A DNA stretch of 64,000 bases from Boothiomyces macroporosus (lineage: Eukaryota > Chytridiomycota > Chytridiomycetes > Rhizophydiales > Terramycetaceae), in contig JADGKB010000014.1 of assembly GCA_027604185.1 (NCBI GenBank), forward strand, positions 1 through 64,000, written 5' to 3'. Positions 10,504-22,463 of this stretch are shown piece after piece. Numbering within the stretch: position 1 is the first letter of the stretch; each line of letters opens with the position of its first letter. The notes beneath the pieces are model-generated. The model searched no databases. It saw only the letters and a program-made list of their open reading frames with translations, and was not told the origin of the DNA. Both the position numbers and the translations under genes were made by a program.

Positions 10504-12448
10504 TTATTTTGAAACAGGAATAGCGGCAACTCCAACATCCCCAACGTCAGTTCTTACTCGTTTCTTTACTGGACTTAGTGCCGAACTTCCAATCCAAATC
10601 CAGCAGGTGTGAGCTTCGCCTTTTAATTGGGCACTAGTTTCTCGAATATTACTGTTCTTGCATACTTCTTTTGCAACCTTTTTCCAAACTCGCTTTCTAG
10701 CACCTTCATCAAGATACCAAATCAATCTTCCAGCAGAGTCGTGTTCGTTTTCCAAGTCTGAAACCGTCCTAGGCAAAAAGTGATCACACAGCTGAGTAAC
10801 AGATAATCCTGGTATAGGATGCTTTTGGCTGTTGGAATGGTATAAATCATATTCTGCGTGGATGGCTGAAAGAACATCTTGCACCAAGTATGCAACTACT
10901 CGACCTTCATAGACCCCAGATTGATACATTGAATAAGAAATCAAACTTATTCCCAAAAGTAAAGCAATGGATAGCAATTGTACCGAATACTGGACAACAA
11001 AATTCCAGATTGAAATCTTAATTTTGCAAGAGGTAGTCAAAATAGGAGGATTGGCCGACGAGAAAATTCGATTCTGAGATGTAAATTCGTCAACAATACT
11101 TCTTACAGGAGTGTCTTCAGTCATCAGTCTATTAAGTACCAAGCCCCAATAATCTTCAAAGGTTGCATCATCCCATCTTGATCCAACCAGTTTTTTCATT
11201 TCTTGTTTAGCCAGCGATGCTGGAATGCCCAATACCTTTTTTTTTCTAGAAATGATAAATTTATGCTCTGGTTTTACAGTGTTTCCACAAGTTACACCAC
11301 CAACGTATTCTCGTGTAATAGAGTCCAAAACTTGAATCAAATGTTCAATTTGACGTTTTTTCTTTGATTCTAATAAAATTTTGGATGAGTCTAGGGTACA
11401 GGTTGGTTGGTCAAATGGAAATGGGATTATTTTGTTGGGAAGAAATCGAGAGAGAAACGTTTCTTTCAATTTGTAATCGTTCGAAGTACATCCAAGAATA
11501 TTTCGTCCTTCACAAATGGAATTGCTTGGACAGCTGATACACCCAGAAATAAATTTGTAAACTCGTGGATGATCTGCTGCACTACAATACTTTAAACTAG
11601 GGTAGTCTACTATCGCCCAATGAACAAAGAACGCCAGAAATACTGGAAGAAGATAAAGCACAGGCCAAATCTTGGTGGGCCTTTTTCTTTTTTGTAGTTT
11701 TTGTTGAATGATCTCTAATTTCGATTTTGAAGAGTTCGCTGGCATTTTCAATGGAGTAACTGGTAAATCCTTTGCTGGCAATTCCTTGATTTCATAATCG
11801 TCGACAACAGATCTGATAGTCTTTCGGGGAGATTTTTTAATAGTCTTCTTGATTGCTGGTGATGTTTTTTCATTGATGATTGCAGTCAATGTCTTTGGAG
11901 ATTCGCTGAATTTTGGGACAGTCTTGGAAAATTCAATATCAAGTGCATCCTTATCTAATCGAATTTTCGGGGATTGGAAAGGATTGTCATCGGAAAATAC
12001 TAAACTGTCCTCCAAATTTACGGCTCTCTTTTTCCTGGGAGTAGAAGCTACTGGTGAATTGGTTGCGGTTTTATCTTCGCTCTTCTTTAATGGTGTGTCT
12101 TTATCCTTGAAAATATCTTTGGCCAAGTTTTCCTTTGATTCTTCAGTTTGTAAATCCCCCTTTCGGCGTGGGCTATTTCTTCTATCATTAAGTCAATTGA
12201 TACGCTCTAGGAGATAGGAATCCTTTTGGCTGTTTTTTTGTTGATAATTTCAGTTCATCAGAGTGCCGTTTACGCATGTAAGCCAAATGCTCCAGGCACA
12301 AATCCACATACACCTGTTTCTTTTCCCTCTTATTTGGCAGGTCGACATCGTACGTTGCGAGCAATTTAATGAGTGCCGAAATATTCAGGAGCTGCGGGTC
12401 AAAATTTGGTTTTGTAAAATCCGTAAGATCGTTTTCAGAATCGGACAT
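10504..12448 (-). CDS. Heh/Src1/Man1-type inner nuclear membrane protein
   Basis: Two exons with a 22-nt intron encode 640 residues. The N-terminus carries a HeH/LEM-like fold (IKLLATYDVDLPNKREKKQVYVDL). A basic, Ser/Pro-rich nucleoplasmic region follows. Then come a first membrane span (VLYLLPVFLAFFVHWAIV), a lumenal Cys-rich segment (YKFISGCISCPSNSICEG...CTSNDY) typical of the Man1/Src1 family, a second span (SVQLLSIALLLGISLISYSM), and the C-terminal MSC winged-helix region. Family members sit in the inner nuclear envelope, tether chromatin and help pore-complex quality control with ESCRT factors. Its ATG is only 16 nt from the stop of the upstream same-strand PLP-enzyme gene. Confidence 0.85.
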
Positions 12449-12464
12449 GAAAAAATTCTCAAAT

Positions 12465-13691
12465 TTATTGCTTTAGAAGGTCCGCTACCTGCAAAAATGT
12501 AGTCCTGAAATCTTCTTGCAAATCAGCAAAGTCTTCTAATCCAATGCTAACCCTGCAGAGCGTCGGGCTGATTTTTGGGTCCTGCAATGTTCTCCATTCA
12601 ATGAGAGATTCAACACCACCTAGCGACGTAGCATTTGCAACAAGCTTGAGGTGTGTGCAAATCAGTCGTGCATGATGAAGCGTTTTAAACTATGTTAGTG
12701 ATAGAGTACCTCAACGGATAATACACAAGACCAACCATTGCCCTGTCTTTTGGCAGCGTCGTGGCCAGGATGAGTTGGGAGAGAAGCGTGCCACACCTTG
12801 TCCACTACGTCCAAGCATGGTTCACTTTTTGAAGATAGCCATGCTGCCAACTTTGCTGCAGTTTCAGATTGCTGCATTACTCGAACTTTCAAAGTTCAAT
12901 TTTTAGAGAATAATTACCTTAAACTGCGCAATAGTAGCCAAGCTTCCATATTGCCCATTACAGATCCTAAAAAGTGCCTTTGAACTACCAATTCATCCCT
13001 CACTTTGGAATCCCTAGTTATAAGCACACCGCCCAGCAAATCAGAGTGCCCTCCAAGTGATTTGGTGCTGCTATGCATAACAATGTCTGCTCCGTGTTCC
13101 AAAGTATACTGGATTGGAGGCGGGGCAAAGGTAGCATCAACAGCAAGAATTACACCATCTGGTTTCTTTGATGAATAGTAACTGAGATCAGATACCTCTC
13201 CTCTTGGGTTTTGAGGCTATATTAATGCAAGTTACTGAATCAAAGTATACCAAATCGCCTTTTTTAAGGGTGCCCAAATAATCCCCATCTTCCAGGTACA
13301 GAATCTTGACATCTCGGTTCTTTGCATATAGCTGGATAGAGTGATGAGATCCGTGATAGCCTTCTTTATTCATAAGAATTGTTTTCGGTTGGAAATATTC
13401 AAATAATGCGAAAATAGATGCGAGTCCTGAAGAGTATGTAACAGCATATCCGTTTTCTAATGCTCCCAATACCGTTTCTAATCTGTCTCTTGTGTCAGTG
13501 GACATTCTAGAGTAAACATGATGTTCAGTAGGCTGCAAATCGGTGGTAATCCATCCTCTTTTTTGCGCAGCAATTTCGTTTGTCCCTTCCGGATATTTGA
13601 ACGTTGTAGACACATGTAATGGTGCCGAGATATCCGCGGAACTGGACTTGTCTGCATGGATAGACAGAGTAGCTAAACTTAAACCTTTCAT
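12465..13691 (-). CDS. Cys/Met-metabolism PLP enzyme (cystathionine lyase-like)
   Basis: Four exons and three introns (19, 21, 20 nt) give 388 residues. The fold-type I PLP family signature is clear: SAPLHVSTTF near the start, HHVYSR, AVTYSSGLASIFAL, VDATFAPPPIQ, and the PLP-lysine site DIVMHSSTKSLGGHSDLLGG, then LLLRSLRTLKVRV. It most resembles the fungal cystathionine beta/gamma-lyase-like group of uncertain substrate rather than a bona fide Met synthesis enzyme; this is judged from motifs only. The second intron (12897-12917) must end in TTG, not AG, to give SLRTLKVRV. The gene ends 16 nt before the Heh1-type start and diverges from the first oxidoreductase gene across a 602-nt gap. Confidence 0.88.
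12897..12917 (-). other. GT-TG mini-intron (non-AG 3' end)
   Basis: In the coding direction the intron begins gtaattattctctaaaaat and closes in TG. It has the usual branch-like TCTAAAA at the usual spacing. All AG alternatives downstream (AAAG, GAG, GCAG) put the next exon out of frame or onto a stop, while the TG end restores S-L-R-T-L-K-V-R-V, a conserved stretch in this PLP family, and makes the coding length divisible by three. Confidence 0.7.
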
Positions 13692-14293
13692 CTATAAATG
13701 GCCGAAATTAGGGAAAAACGCATCACACAAATTTCCTTTTGTGTGACTCATCTCATCAGTGGTAACTTGAACCTTAGTTACATCCCTTTGGAATTCTATA
13801 TAGTGCCTATCCTGCGTTGGTCATATTTTTATCAAGAATTTTCCATCATATCCGCATTGACCGTCTGGCTGCAGATACTTTTATTTCTCGCTACAAAATC
13901 ATCGGAGCGGGATTTAATGTTAGTTTTATCATTATCCCAGTCCGCAATTTCATTAGTGTTACCGCATCTATAATGGGTTGCCCGCCGTAAGTTATACTTC
14001 TTCAAAGCGATTGTAAATTTATTGCTGTTTCACGCACAGTTGGACCAATGAACCGCTTTTGTAATAGACACGCACCTTTTGGGGCTATAAAAATTTATCG
14101 CAGATATTTAAGCAGATTAATCGGAATGAACTAGCTAAAGGTGATCTCTGCCTATATGCGGTGATTAGATATCCATTCTTTGAATTTCAGGAATCTTTTT
14201 CCATAGAAATGAAAATGAACGTTTTTTAAGGCTTAAACAGAAACGCAGTCCTTATTTGGATTAAAAAAATGTTCAAACGCAGTTTACAAATTA
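13692..14293. other. Divergent intergenic region
   Basis: About 600 bp between the minus-strand PLP enzyme and the plus-strand oxidoreductase A. Open frames here are short and lack coding character. A CCAAT (14044-14048) and a TATA-like element lie towards the oxidoreductase side. Confidence 0.6.
14086..14093 (+). promoter_or_regulatory. TATA-like box upstream of oxidoreductase A
   Basis: TATAAAAA, preceded by GGGGC, lies about 200 nt upstream of the ATG at 14294, with CCAAT some 40 nt further upstream. It is the clearest TATA-type sequence before the four-gene oxidoreductase group. The distance to the ATG would require a 5' leader of about 170 nt. Confidence 0.35.
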
Positions 14294-17002
14294 ATGAAAA
14301 AAACAAATCCACTTTGGCTACTGCTGATCTCATCCACTTGCGGACAGGAACTGTCATCAACCGCTGACGATTATGCCTTCACAAACTCCCTAAAGCTTTT
14401 CCAAGATTCTACTTACAGTTACTACATGAACTGGATGATTACTGAAGATAATCACTTGTACCTAAAGTTGGATTTAAATTCTACCTATCCTATTGTTAGC
14501 TCTTGGACAGGAATAGGGTTTGGTCCAGCAATGAGGCAGTCGCAAATGGTTGTATGCAAAAACAGCGGTGGGAAAATTACGCTACAAGAGCACCTCCCCA
14601 ATTCTGAATACTTGGCTCCTGCTGTTTATCAAGGATCATGGGCTGCTGTTGGACTATCTGGCAACTCTGGTGTTTACTCTCAATCTTGCACTTTTCAAAG
14701 ATCATTAAAGCCAAACGATACATTTCACTTGAACTTGGATCCGTCTAACCATATAGGAATGATATGGGCATTTAATCCATCAACTGGTATAAATTGGTAT
14801 GGCGAACCATTTACTTTTCATCAACCAAATCACAGAGGTGCTTTTCAAATCAACTTTATTACTGGGACAGTTGAAGAGGTCACAGTACCCAACTTTACGT
14901 TAAAGCAAATTCATGGGTTTACGATGATGTTTGTTTGGGTATTTTTATTCCCTGCTGGAGCATTTTACGCCAGATACTTTAGATCTGTAAGGGGATGGCT
15001 AGTAGTAAAGATTGGTATTCAATTCTCCGGGGTAGTATTGGTGATGACTGCCATGGTGATTGTCGTGGCCTCGATTGTTGTCTATGGTGCAGGTTGCTCT
15101 ATTTCCGGAACTGTGATACTCTCACTCCTGGCAGTTCAGATTACCCTTGGTATACTTTCACGCTTAGGTCTACAAATGGAGTCTCTTGAAAGTAGTCGAA
15201 CCAGCATTAAAGCTTTCCACAGAATTGCTGGCTACATGATTATGGTTGCGGGAATCATCCAGTCATCGTTTGGGTTAAGAGTGCTTTACCCAATAGAGGA
15301 GCCTAGAGAAATATGGCCATGGGTTATTTATATTTCCCTTATCTGTCTGGTTGTTCTTTCATTCGTGATTGCAGAGGTAATAAGGTTGGTTAGGTTTGAA
15401 AACCACGATCTAGGCTACCATAAAGTACCTACGCAGCTTATAGAAGCTCGATTACAAACTGCTGCTAAAATCATGGAGAAAAAAACTATTGCAGGGCATT
15501 TGAATTTTACTTGGGAATCGTTAGACAAGTGCATCAACGCTGGTAAAATGTACGTTGTTGCCAATGGAAAATACGTGTATGATATTAGCATATGGATTAA
15601 TTCGCACCCTGGTGGCAGAATCATTCTTGATTCCGTTAATGGAACAGACATCTCTAATGACTTTTTCCATGAAGCAGGCTTTGACGCAGAAGAATATGTT
15701 CCAAAACCACTAGCCCCAAGAAGATTAGAAATTAGAACCCCGAAAAGTACTCGCAGCTCTTATTCTGGGTCTGGGTCGACCCATTTTTCTGTTAATGACC
15801 GATTCCAGTCTGCCTATGATTATCAAATGAATGCGCACCACCTATCGTCAATTGATGATACAGATTGGAAATACATCAAGCTCGCTAGACGGACTCATGT
15901 ACATTCCAGGCTTGCAATCGAAACACTTTCATCTTTCATGGTAGGCACACTCTCCCCACGAGTAACTCCTAACTCTTTTGTCGAATCAAGTTCATCCAAT
16001 TTAGGATTCCAGTTTGACCCATTTGAATACCGCCGATACACTATTACCAAAATTACTCGAACTGTAGATGCAAAATCCAACCTTGAAGTTCTAAGACTTC
16101 GGCTTTGCCTACTTTATCCATTTGATATTAGGGACAACCAACCGTTAAATTTTCTTCCAGGCCAATCGGTCGAAATACAATCCAGAGTTAGTGGAAAGAG
16201 AATATCTCGTTATTACACTCCCCTTTGTGGCAATATGAATGCATTCGATATCATTGTGAAGGTTAAAGTTGGCGGTGAAATGTCACAGTATTTGAACAAT
16301 CAAGATTGCGGTGTTCGGCAGTTCAAAGTTCGTGGGCCATTTGGGGAGCCGTTGGTATTAGATTTCTGGGATGGCTACAGCAGGTACAAAATTCCAGAAA
16401 CCGTCTTCTTTATCACAGAAGGATCAGGTATCAGTGCGTGCACACAATTTGTTAATCATTTGTATCTCTCCACTGATGCATCATTAAACGTATTCATTTT
16501 CTAACGTTAGGTATCTTTTGATTTTGAGGCACAACTGTCGGATGAAATGTCCCTACAAGTAGGAGAACAAGTAAGAGCAATACATCAATACCATGACGGG
16601 TAAGTTTCATTAATCGACAGGTGGTGTTACGGTATTAATACTGTTACTGGCCAAGAAGGAAGCTACCCAGTCGGGACTGTGGATCCAGTAGGTGCGGTCA
16701 AAGTCATTCTAGTTTATGTCAATGACAACAATGATACATATATGGGATCAGAGATAATAGGAGGTGCAAAGTTGGCTTATCCTCAACTTGTGGAAAGTGA
16801 ATTCATTGCCCCTGCAGATCTGAATGGCAGTACCTTGATCCCAATATTGGAGAAATACCACTCACCAAACAATTCCAAGATATTTATTTGTGGATCAACT
16901 GGGTTAATGGAAAAATTGCAAGGAATCTTGGGAAATGTTTCGATGAAAACGGCAGTATTCAAGTTGGGTAATCAAAGCCCTAGTTTACACGAAATAAAAT
17001 AA
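14294..17002 (+). CDS. DOMON-b561-b5-FAD/NAD oxidoreductase with inserted SH3 (paralog A)
   Basis: Three exons with 21-nt introns at 16490-16510 and 16600-16620 encode 888 residues. Order: signal peptide (LWLLLISSTCG), DOMON haem domain (~40-175), six-helix cytochrome b561 (~205-375), cytochrome b5 (HPGG with His438; second haem His459 in FHEAG), FAD domain (Arg639 of RYYTP), start of NAD lobe, SH3 (~733-790), rest of NAD lobe. The design would carry electrons from cytosolic NAD(P)H to an outside acceptor. This copy is odd: Cys268 replaces a b561 histidine present in B, C and D; the dinucleotide loop is EGSGISA instead of GGSGITP; and the last motif is CGS, not CGP. It may have weakened electron transfer. 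The stop is 18 nt from the convergent Rad7 stop. Confidence 0.85.
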
Positions 17003-17020
17003 CTCTTTTACCAGCTTTAT

Positions 17021-18703
17021 TCAATCATATTCATTGCCGTACACCATTATTCTTCTGTCGCTTTTGTTTCTCCATTCCTTGTCGAGCACATATCTTGTTA
17101 CTTTGTGACATCCGAAAATCTTTACAGTTCTCAACTGGCCAAGCTTCAGCAAATCGGCCAAGATAAAGTCATCGACACAACGAATCCATGAAAAATCACA
17201 TTCAACCAATCTTGTGCATTTGTTGACAATTAATTGCATAGTAGTTGGAGATAACTCTGCCTTGTTCAAAAATAATCGCTCGATCGTTTCTCCACACAAA
17301 TTTGCAATTACAACAACTGGGTCATCCGTAAGTTCTGGATTGTGCCCCAAATTCACACTGGTCAATCCTAGTAATTTGGAAAACATTTCATTTAATTTTT
17401 CTGTATCTTTGGCCAATTCTGGGCATTCTTGAAGTGATAGTGATTTCAAGATTTGACATTTTGAATGTATAGTGGTTGTAATTTCTGAAGATAGTGTTGG
17501 ATGGTTATCTAACGACAAGTGTGTTAGTTGATGGCCAATAATTTCAAGCAATTTCTGGATAGTTTGAGTCTCTACTTTTCCAATACCAATGAGATGAAGT
17601 TGATTTAGATGATGAAGTGACTCCAATTCTTTGATTCCATCGTTAGTTACTCTTTCACAGTCTCGTAAATATAATGCTTGCAGGTTCTTGCAGTTTTCTG
17701 AAAGAGATTTTAAACCTGAGTTGTCAAGCTTTACAGCAAACTCCAATCTCAAGTGTTCGAGGGCAGTCAATTTCTTGAATAGATCAACATAGGCACCACT
17801 TGAGGGCAAATAAGAACCGGTCAACGTCAATGATCGCAATACACTACATCTATCCCCAATGAGGCTGAATACTTTATCTGGGTTAGTTCAAGGTACCAGT
17901 TATGCGACCACATAATCCAAGTTGCAAAAGATTCAAGTTTGGCGAAAGCATTGGGATGGAGCATAAAGCATCTTCATCAAGATCTAAATTAACCCAATAT
18001 TTACAGGTACAATCAAAAATTTGAACTTCGTCCTCATCAGCACCAAGAAACAATCCCAAATTTTCAGGTCTAATTTGCCTTTGCCTGGATAATATCCTAG
18101 CGATAGTGGTTTTGGTTTGTCTTGGGACACTCAATACCTCAACATCGTCAATTCTTTCAGTGATAAACTTGATGCACAAGTCCCTCAGCGGCAAAATCAT
18201 TCCATCAAGAGAACCTGTATATGTAATTACAGTATCTTCAGTTTTACGCTTTGTCTTTTTTGCCAATCCGCTCGATGATTTTGAAGATTTGATTGTTCTA
18301 CACGCTGCACATTCGATAATTTCAGACTCTGCACTTGGAATCAAGAACCGTCGGGTACAGTGGTTGCAAATTCGAAGTAGACCCGAAATTGAATGAGGGT
18401 CAGGCTGTTGTTTTCTCTTCTTTTTCGGAATTGGAATATCATCATCCTCCTCCTTTTTCTTTTTGTTATTCTTTTTCTTGGAAGCTGAAGTTTCTGCTGG
18501 TTGGGCTGCTTGCGGGGCAGCTGTTGATTCTTGATTAGCTGGTTCAGTATTCTCATTCTGCTGTTGGTCCCTGTTAATTCTAGCATATGGATTTGTCGGT
18601 ACGGTAATTCCTCGTTCTCTCAAGAAGCTGAATTATAGGACAGTTACCTAGACAAAGCCGAAGTTGGCCCTCTAACAGGCTGTCTATTCGGTCGTTCGGC
18701 CAT
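17021..18703 (-). CDS. RAD7: Rad7 nucleotide-excision-repair LRR protein
   Basis: Three exons with introns of 20 and 19 nt encode 547 residues, close to yeast Rad7 (565). The N-terminus (RGPTSALSRFLRERGI) is the Rad7 signature and is joined across the first intron. A disordered Lys/Glu region follows, then a small Cys-rich zinc-type motif (CNHC...CAAC) and a long array of cysteine-containing leucine-rich repeats of F-box-protein type (for example LQALYLRDCERVTNDGI). With Rad16, Rad7 acts in global-genome repair of non-transcribed DNA and in a cullin ubiquitin ligase. It diverges from the cytidine deaminase gene over only 147 nt. Confidence 0.92.
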
Positions 18704-18850
18704 TTGGAGATCAGAAAGAAAAAAGGAAAAGTTTAAATGAAACGATATCTGTTTAGCATCAAGTGAATGAATCCCATTCGCATCAATTAGTTGCAATCTG
18801 CGAGCGCTTTTGGTGAATGATGGGTCACATTTGTTTCCCCAATTAAAAAA

Positions 18851-19341
18851 ATGTCCCACACCAAAATCGGCTTGAAGAATGGTTGAATTGAATTAATCTA
18901 GGCTTAACTCCAGAAATTGAAAAGCAATTGGGTGAATTCGCATCATTAGCAAAGACCTATTCGTACTCTCCTTACTCAAAGTTCAGAGTAGGAGCTGCTC
19001 TTCTAGCTGAATCAGGAAACGTTTTTTTGGGATGTAATGTAGAGAATGCATCCTACGGAGGTGCGATTTGTGCAGAAAGGACCGCAGTGGTCAAGGCAGT
19101 GGTAACTTGTCTATTAATCTAGTCTTCTGGAGAAAAGAAATACTTGGCGATTGCAATCACTTCCGACCAGAATGATTTCATTTCCCCATGCGGTTTCTGC
19201 AGGCAATTCATGGTTGAATTCGGAAAGAAGCTGATCGTATTGCTTGTTACTGCGGAAGGAAAGGTAAAGAAGTTTACTTTGGAAGAATTGCTCCCTCTTT
19301 CTTTTGGTCCTGATAACCTTGAAAACAGAAACGATCTTTGA
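18851..19341 (+). CDS. CDD1: Cytidine deaminase
   Basis: Three exons with introns of 20 nt (18882-18901) and 21 nt (19102-19122) give 149 residues, the usual length for the homotetrameric class. The zinc site is complete: CAERTA (catalytic Glu and first Cys ligand) and PCGFCRQF (two further Cys ligands). [13 protein letters not shown] and [12 protein letters not shown] are the substrate-binding blocks. The enzyme deaminates cytidine and deoxycytidine to uridine and deoxyuridine in pyrimidine salvage. The first exon is only 10 codons plus one base, so the gene is easily mis-started at the later internal ATG. Confidence 0.95.
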
Positions 19342-19731
19342 TCATTAAATAAAGCAGTCTGTTTATCACATCTGTATTTGAATTCTGGCAAAGCTGCAGT
19401 TAAAGCCATGTACGTAATAGTGTCTATACTCAATAACTATGGCGTGTAAGACATCTAGCTGCTGTATACTACTCACTATTCAAGTGCATAATCTTGGTTT
19501 CGTGCTATTGCCACCACACTCTTTTTTACACAAAAAAAGCGGCATAATAAAAGGTACAGTAAAACCGGCTCGCCTACTTGTTAAACTCGCTCGCTTTAGC
19601 GATTCAAGCACTTTATTTTCGTTTTTGCTTTCCAGCTTATCGTTCTAATCCACAATCTAAATTTGGAAACCCGCCACCTTGTGCCCTCGGTTCAATGAAA
19701 AAAAACTATTTTCATATTAGCCTCCCAGCAG
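19342..19731 (+). other. Intergenic region before oxidoreductase B
   Basis: About 390 bp without a supportable gene. It contains pyrimidine-rich runs and, around 19541-19556, a CATAATAAAAGG element that could serve as a TATA-type sequence for the downstream gene. Nothing else was recognised. Confidence 0.5.
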
Positions 19732-22449
19732 ATGTACAAATTGCTCTTGCTCATAGCAGCAATATTCGCCCAGGGCTTACCGAATATTTCGTACCCTTTC
19801 AATTTCAAACACCAAGTTATCCTGTTTAATGACTCGGAATATACATATGTAATGGACTGGGGAATCACAGGAAATCAAATGATTATAAAATTAACAATGG
19901 ACTCGACCGATGATTTGAAGCTTTCTTGGGCAGCAGTTGCCTTTGGTACTTCTATGAGGCAATCTCAGATGATTGTTTGCCATAATGTTGGAATCAACAC
20001 TCTAGTATTGCATGAGCATCAACCTAGAGGACAATATTTGGCTGCACCTATCTATGACGGAACATTTGTCGCAGTTGGGTTATCTGGTTTATCTGACAGT
20101 AATAGCCAAACATGTGTATTTCAAAGGCCATTCCAACCAAATGATTCTTATCACTTTAACTTGGATCCAAACGCACCAATATCAATGCTATGGTCGTTTA
20201 ATCCTGCTACTGGAATAAATTGGTACGGAGCTCCATTCACTTTTCATCAACCCAATCACAGAGGAGCATTTGAAATCAATTTCTCAACTGGGGAAGTCGT
20301 ATCAACCAATGTTCCTAATTTTACCTTGAAACAAACACATGGGTTTTCAATGATGTTTATATGGTTGGTTCTATTTCCCTTTGGCGTATTTTATGCTCGT
20401 CATTTCCGATCATACCCAGGCTGGTTGTGGGTGAAAATCGGAGTTCAATCTACTGGTGTGGTGTTGGTCTTGTGTGCAATATTAATTGCCGTGGCCTCTA
20501 TTGTGGTATATGGTGGTGTGCACACAATATTTGGAACAGTAATAGCTTCAACTTTGTTGATACAAATCACTTTGGGTGTATTTTCTAGATTAGGACTCCA
20601 GTATGACACCATAGACAAACACAGGACTACTTTTCGATTCTTCCACAGGGCCTCAGGGTTTATTTTGTTAATATGTGCTGCAATTCAAGCTGGTTTGGGC
20701 CTTGAAATTATGTATCCACTTGAGGAGCCTCGGGAAACATGGCCGTGGGTGTTATACATTACTGTGCTGGTAGTAGTTGTTTCTACCTTTCTCATTGCGG
20801 AAATATTAAAGCGAGCGAGGTTCGAATACAAAGATCTGGGTTATCAAAAGTTACCAAGTAGCAACATTGATGCGAGATTACAAAATAGTACCAATCACAA
20901 CTCTGAGGCTGTTGAACCAGCTGGAAAGCTAAATTTTACTTGGGAATCGTTAGACAAGTGCATCAACGCTGGTAAAATGTACGTTGTCGCAAATGGGAAA
21001 TATGTATATGATATAAGTATGTGGATAAATTCACACCCGGGAGGAAGAATTATTCTCGATGCAGTAAATGGAACAGGTAATCTTTTGTTAAATTCGATAT
21101 TTCCAACGACTATTTCCATGAAGCCGGATTTGATGCCGAAGAATATGTTGCTAAACCAATAGTTCCAAATAGATTAGATCCGCGGCCGTTCAGAGCAAGT
21201 GCAAGTGCGTTCAGTGGAAATAGTAAGTTTTCCATCAATGATCACTTCAAATCGCAATTCGACTTTGATATGAATGCTCATCATCTATCAACATTCGATG
21301 AAGTCGATTGGAAGTATATCAAGAGATCTCGAAGGACACATATTCACTCAAGATTGGCGATTGAAACCTTGGCATCTTTGATGGTTGGGCGAATGACACC
21401 CAAGCTACAGTCAAATGCTTCTGTGGAAACTGCAATTACCAATACTGGGAGAACTTTTGAAGTTCACGAATACAGGAGATACGCCCTAACAAAAATAGCT
21501 AAAGTCCCTGGATCGACTACAAACGAAGAGGTGGTCAGACTTAGATTTTGTCTACTCTATCCGTTTGACATTAGAGATAGCCAGCCTTTACATTTTCTTC
21601 CGGGGCAGTCCATTGAAATTCAAACTAGAGTGAATGGCAATCGCATTTCTCGGTATTATACTCCAATCAGCGGCAATATGAATGCATTTGAAATTTTAGT
21701 CAAAGTGAAACCTGGTGGAGCCATGTCGCAATACCTTGCTATGCAAGAATGCGGAAACAGACAATTCAAAATTAGAGGACCTTTTGGATCTCCGCTGCTG
21801 TACGATTACTTTGAAGGATACAACAAGTTTAATTCTCCAGAGACGGCTATATTCATAACTGGTGGATCAGGAATTACGCCATGTGTCCAACTCGTGAATC
21901 ATCTGTACTTGTCTACTGGATTTTCTTGCAAAGTAAACTATTCTAATGTAGGTCACTATGCCATATGCAGCTCAATTGTCGGATGAATTGACTTTGAATG
22001 TAGGAGAAAGTGCCAGGGCTATCCATCAATACAATGACGGGTAAATTTAACTAATATGTAGTTGGTGTTATGGGACCAATTTAGTGACAGGGCACGAAGG
22101 TAGCTATCCTGTATCTTGTGTCACGCCGTTAGGACCTGTTAAAGTAGTGTTGATTCACGTCAGCGCTATAGCTGGCAAGTATATCGGCTCTGATATAATT
22201 GAAGGTGCGAAACTTGCTTACCCTCACTTATTAAGATCGTACATTGTATCTCCTGGTGATTTGGGTCCAACTACATTACTGCCAATCATTGAGCAATCTT
22301 ACATGGCTAACAATACTAAAATTTTTATTTGTGGTCCAGAGTCTATGAATCGAAAGGTTAGCGGGATGCTCGAACACTTTAGTTGGTCAATGAAAAATAG
22401 CGTCTACTTGCTTGGCAACAGCGACCCTGAAATGCACCAAATAAACTAA
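19732..22449 (+). CDS. DOMON-b561-b5-FAD/NAD oxidoreductase with inserted SH3 (paralog B)
   Basis: Four exons with introns at 21077-21096, 21933-21951 and 22041-22061 encode 885 residues with the same architecture as paralog A: signal peptide, DOMON, b561, b5 (HPGG), FAD (RYYTP), NAD lobe split by SH3. Motifs look intact: b561 His in VHTIFGTV, GGSGITPC, CGP. The first intron must end in CG (...TTCG|AT) to keep DISNDYFHEAGFD, the second haem-His segment of the b5 domain. The intron splitting DG|W in the SH3 is shared exactly with A, so A and B are sister copies. Its stop lies 14 nt before the first ATG of paralog C on the same strand. Confidence 0.88.
21077..21096 (+). other. GT-CG mini-intron (non-AG 3' end)
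   Basis: The 20-nt segment gtaatcttttgttaaattcg has a normal 5' end, a GTTAAAT branch-like element and normal length but finishes in CG. Removing it restores NGTDISNDYFHEAGFD, matching paralogs A, C and D. A 47-nt GT..AG alternative is in frame but deletes nine residues, including the conserved His of the b5 haem pocket. Confidence 0.65.
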
Positions 22450-22463
22450 TTTTTTTCATTTTT

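Noticed and set aside
21077..21123. A 47-nt GT..AG intron in oxidoreductase B
   Set aside because: In frame but would delete nine conserved b5 residues kept in all paralogs; much longer than the usual length.
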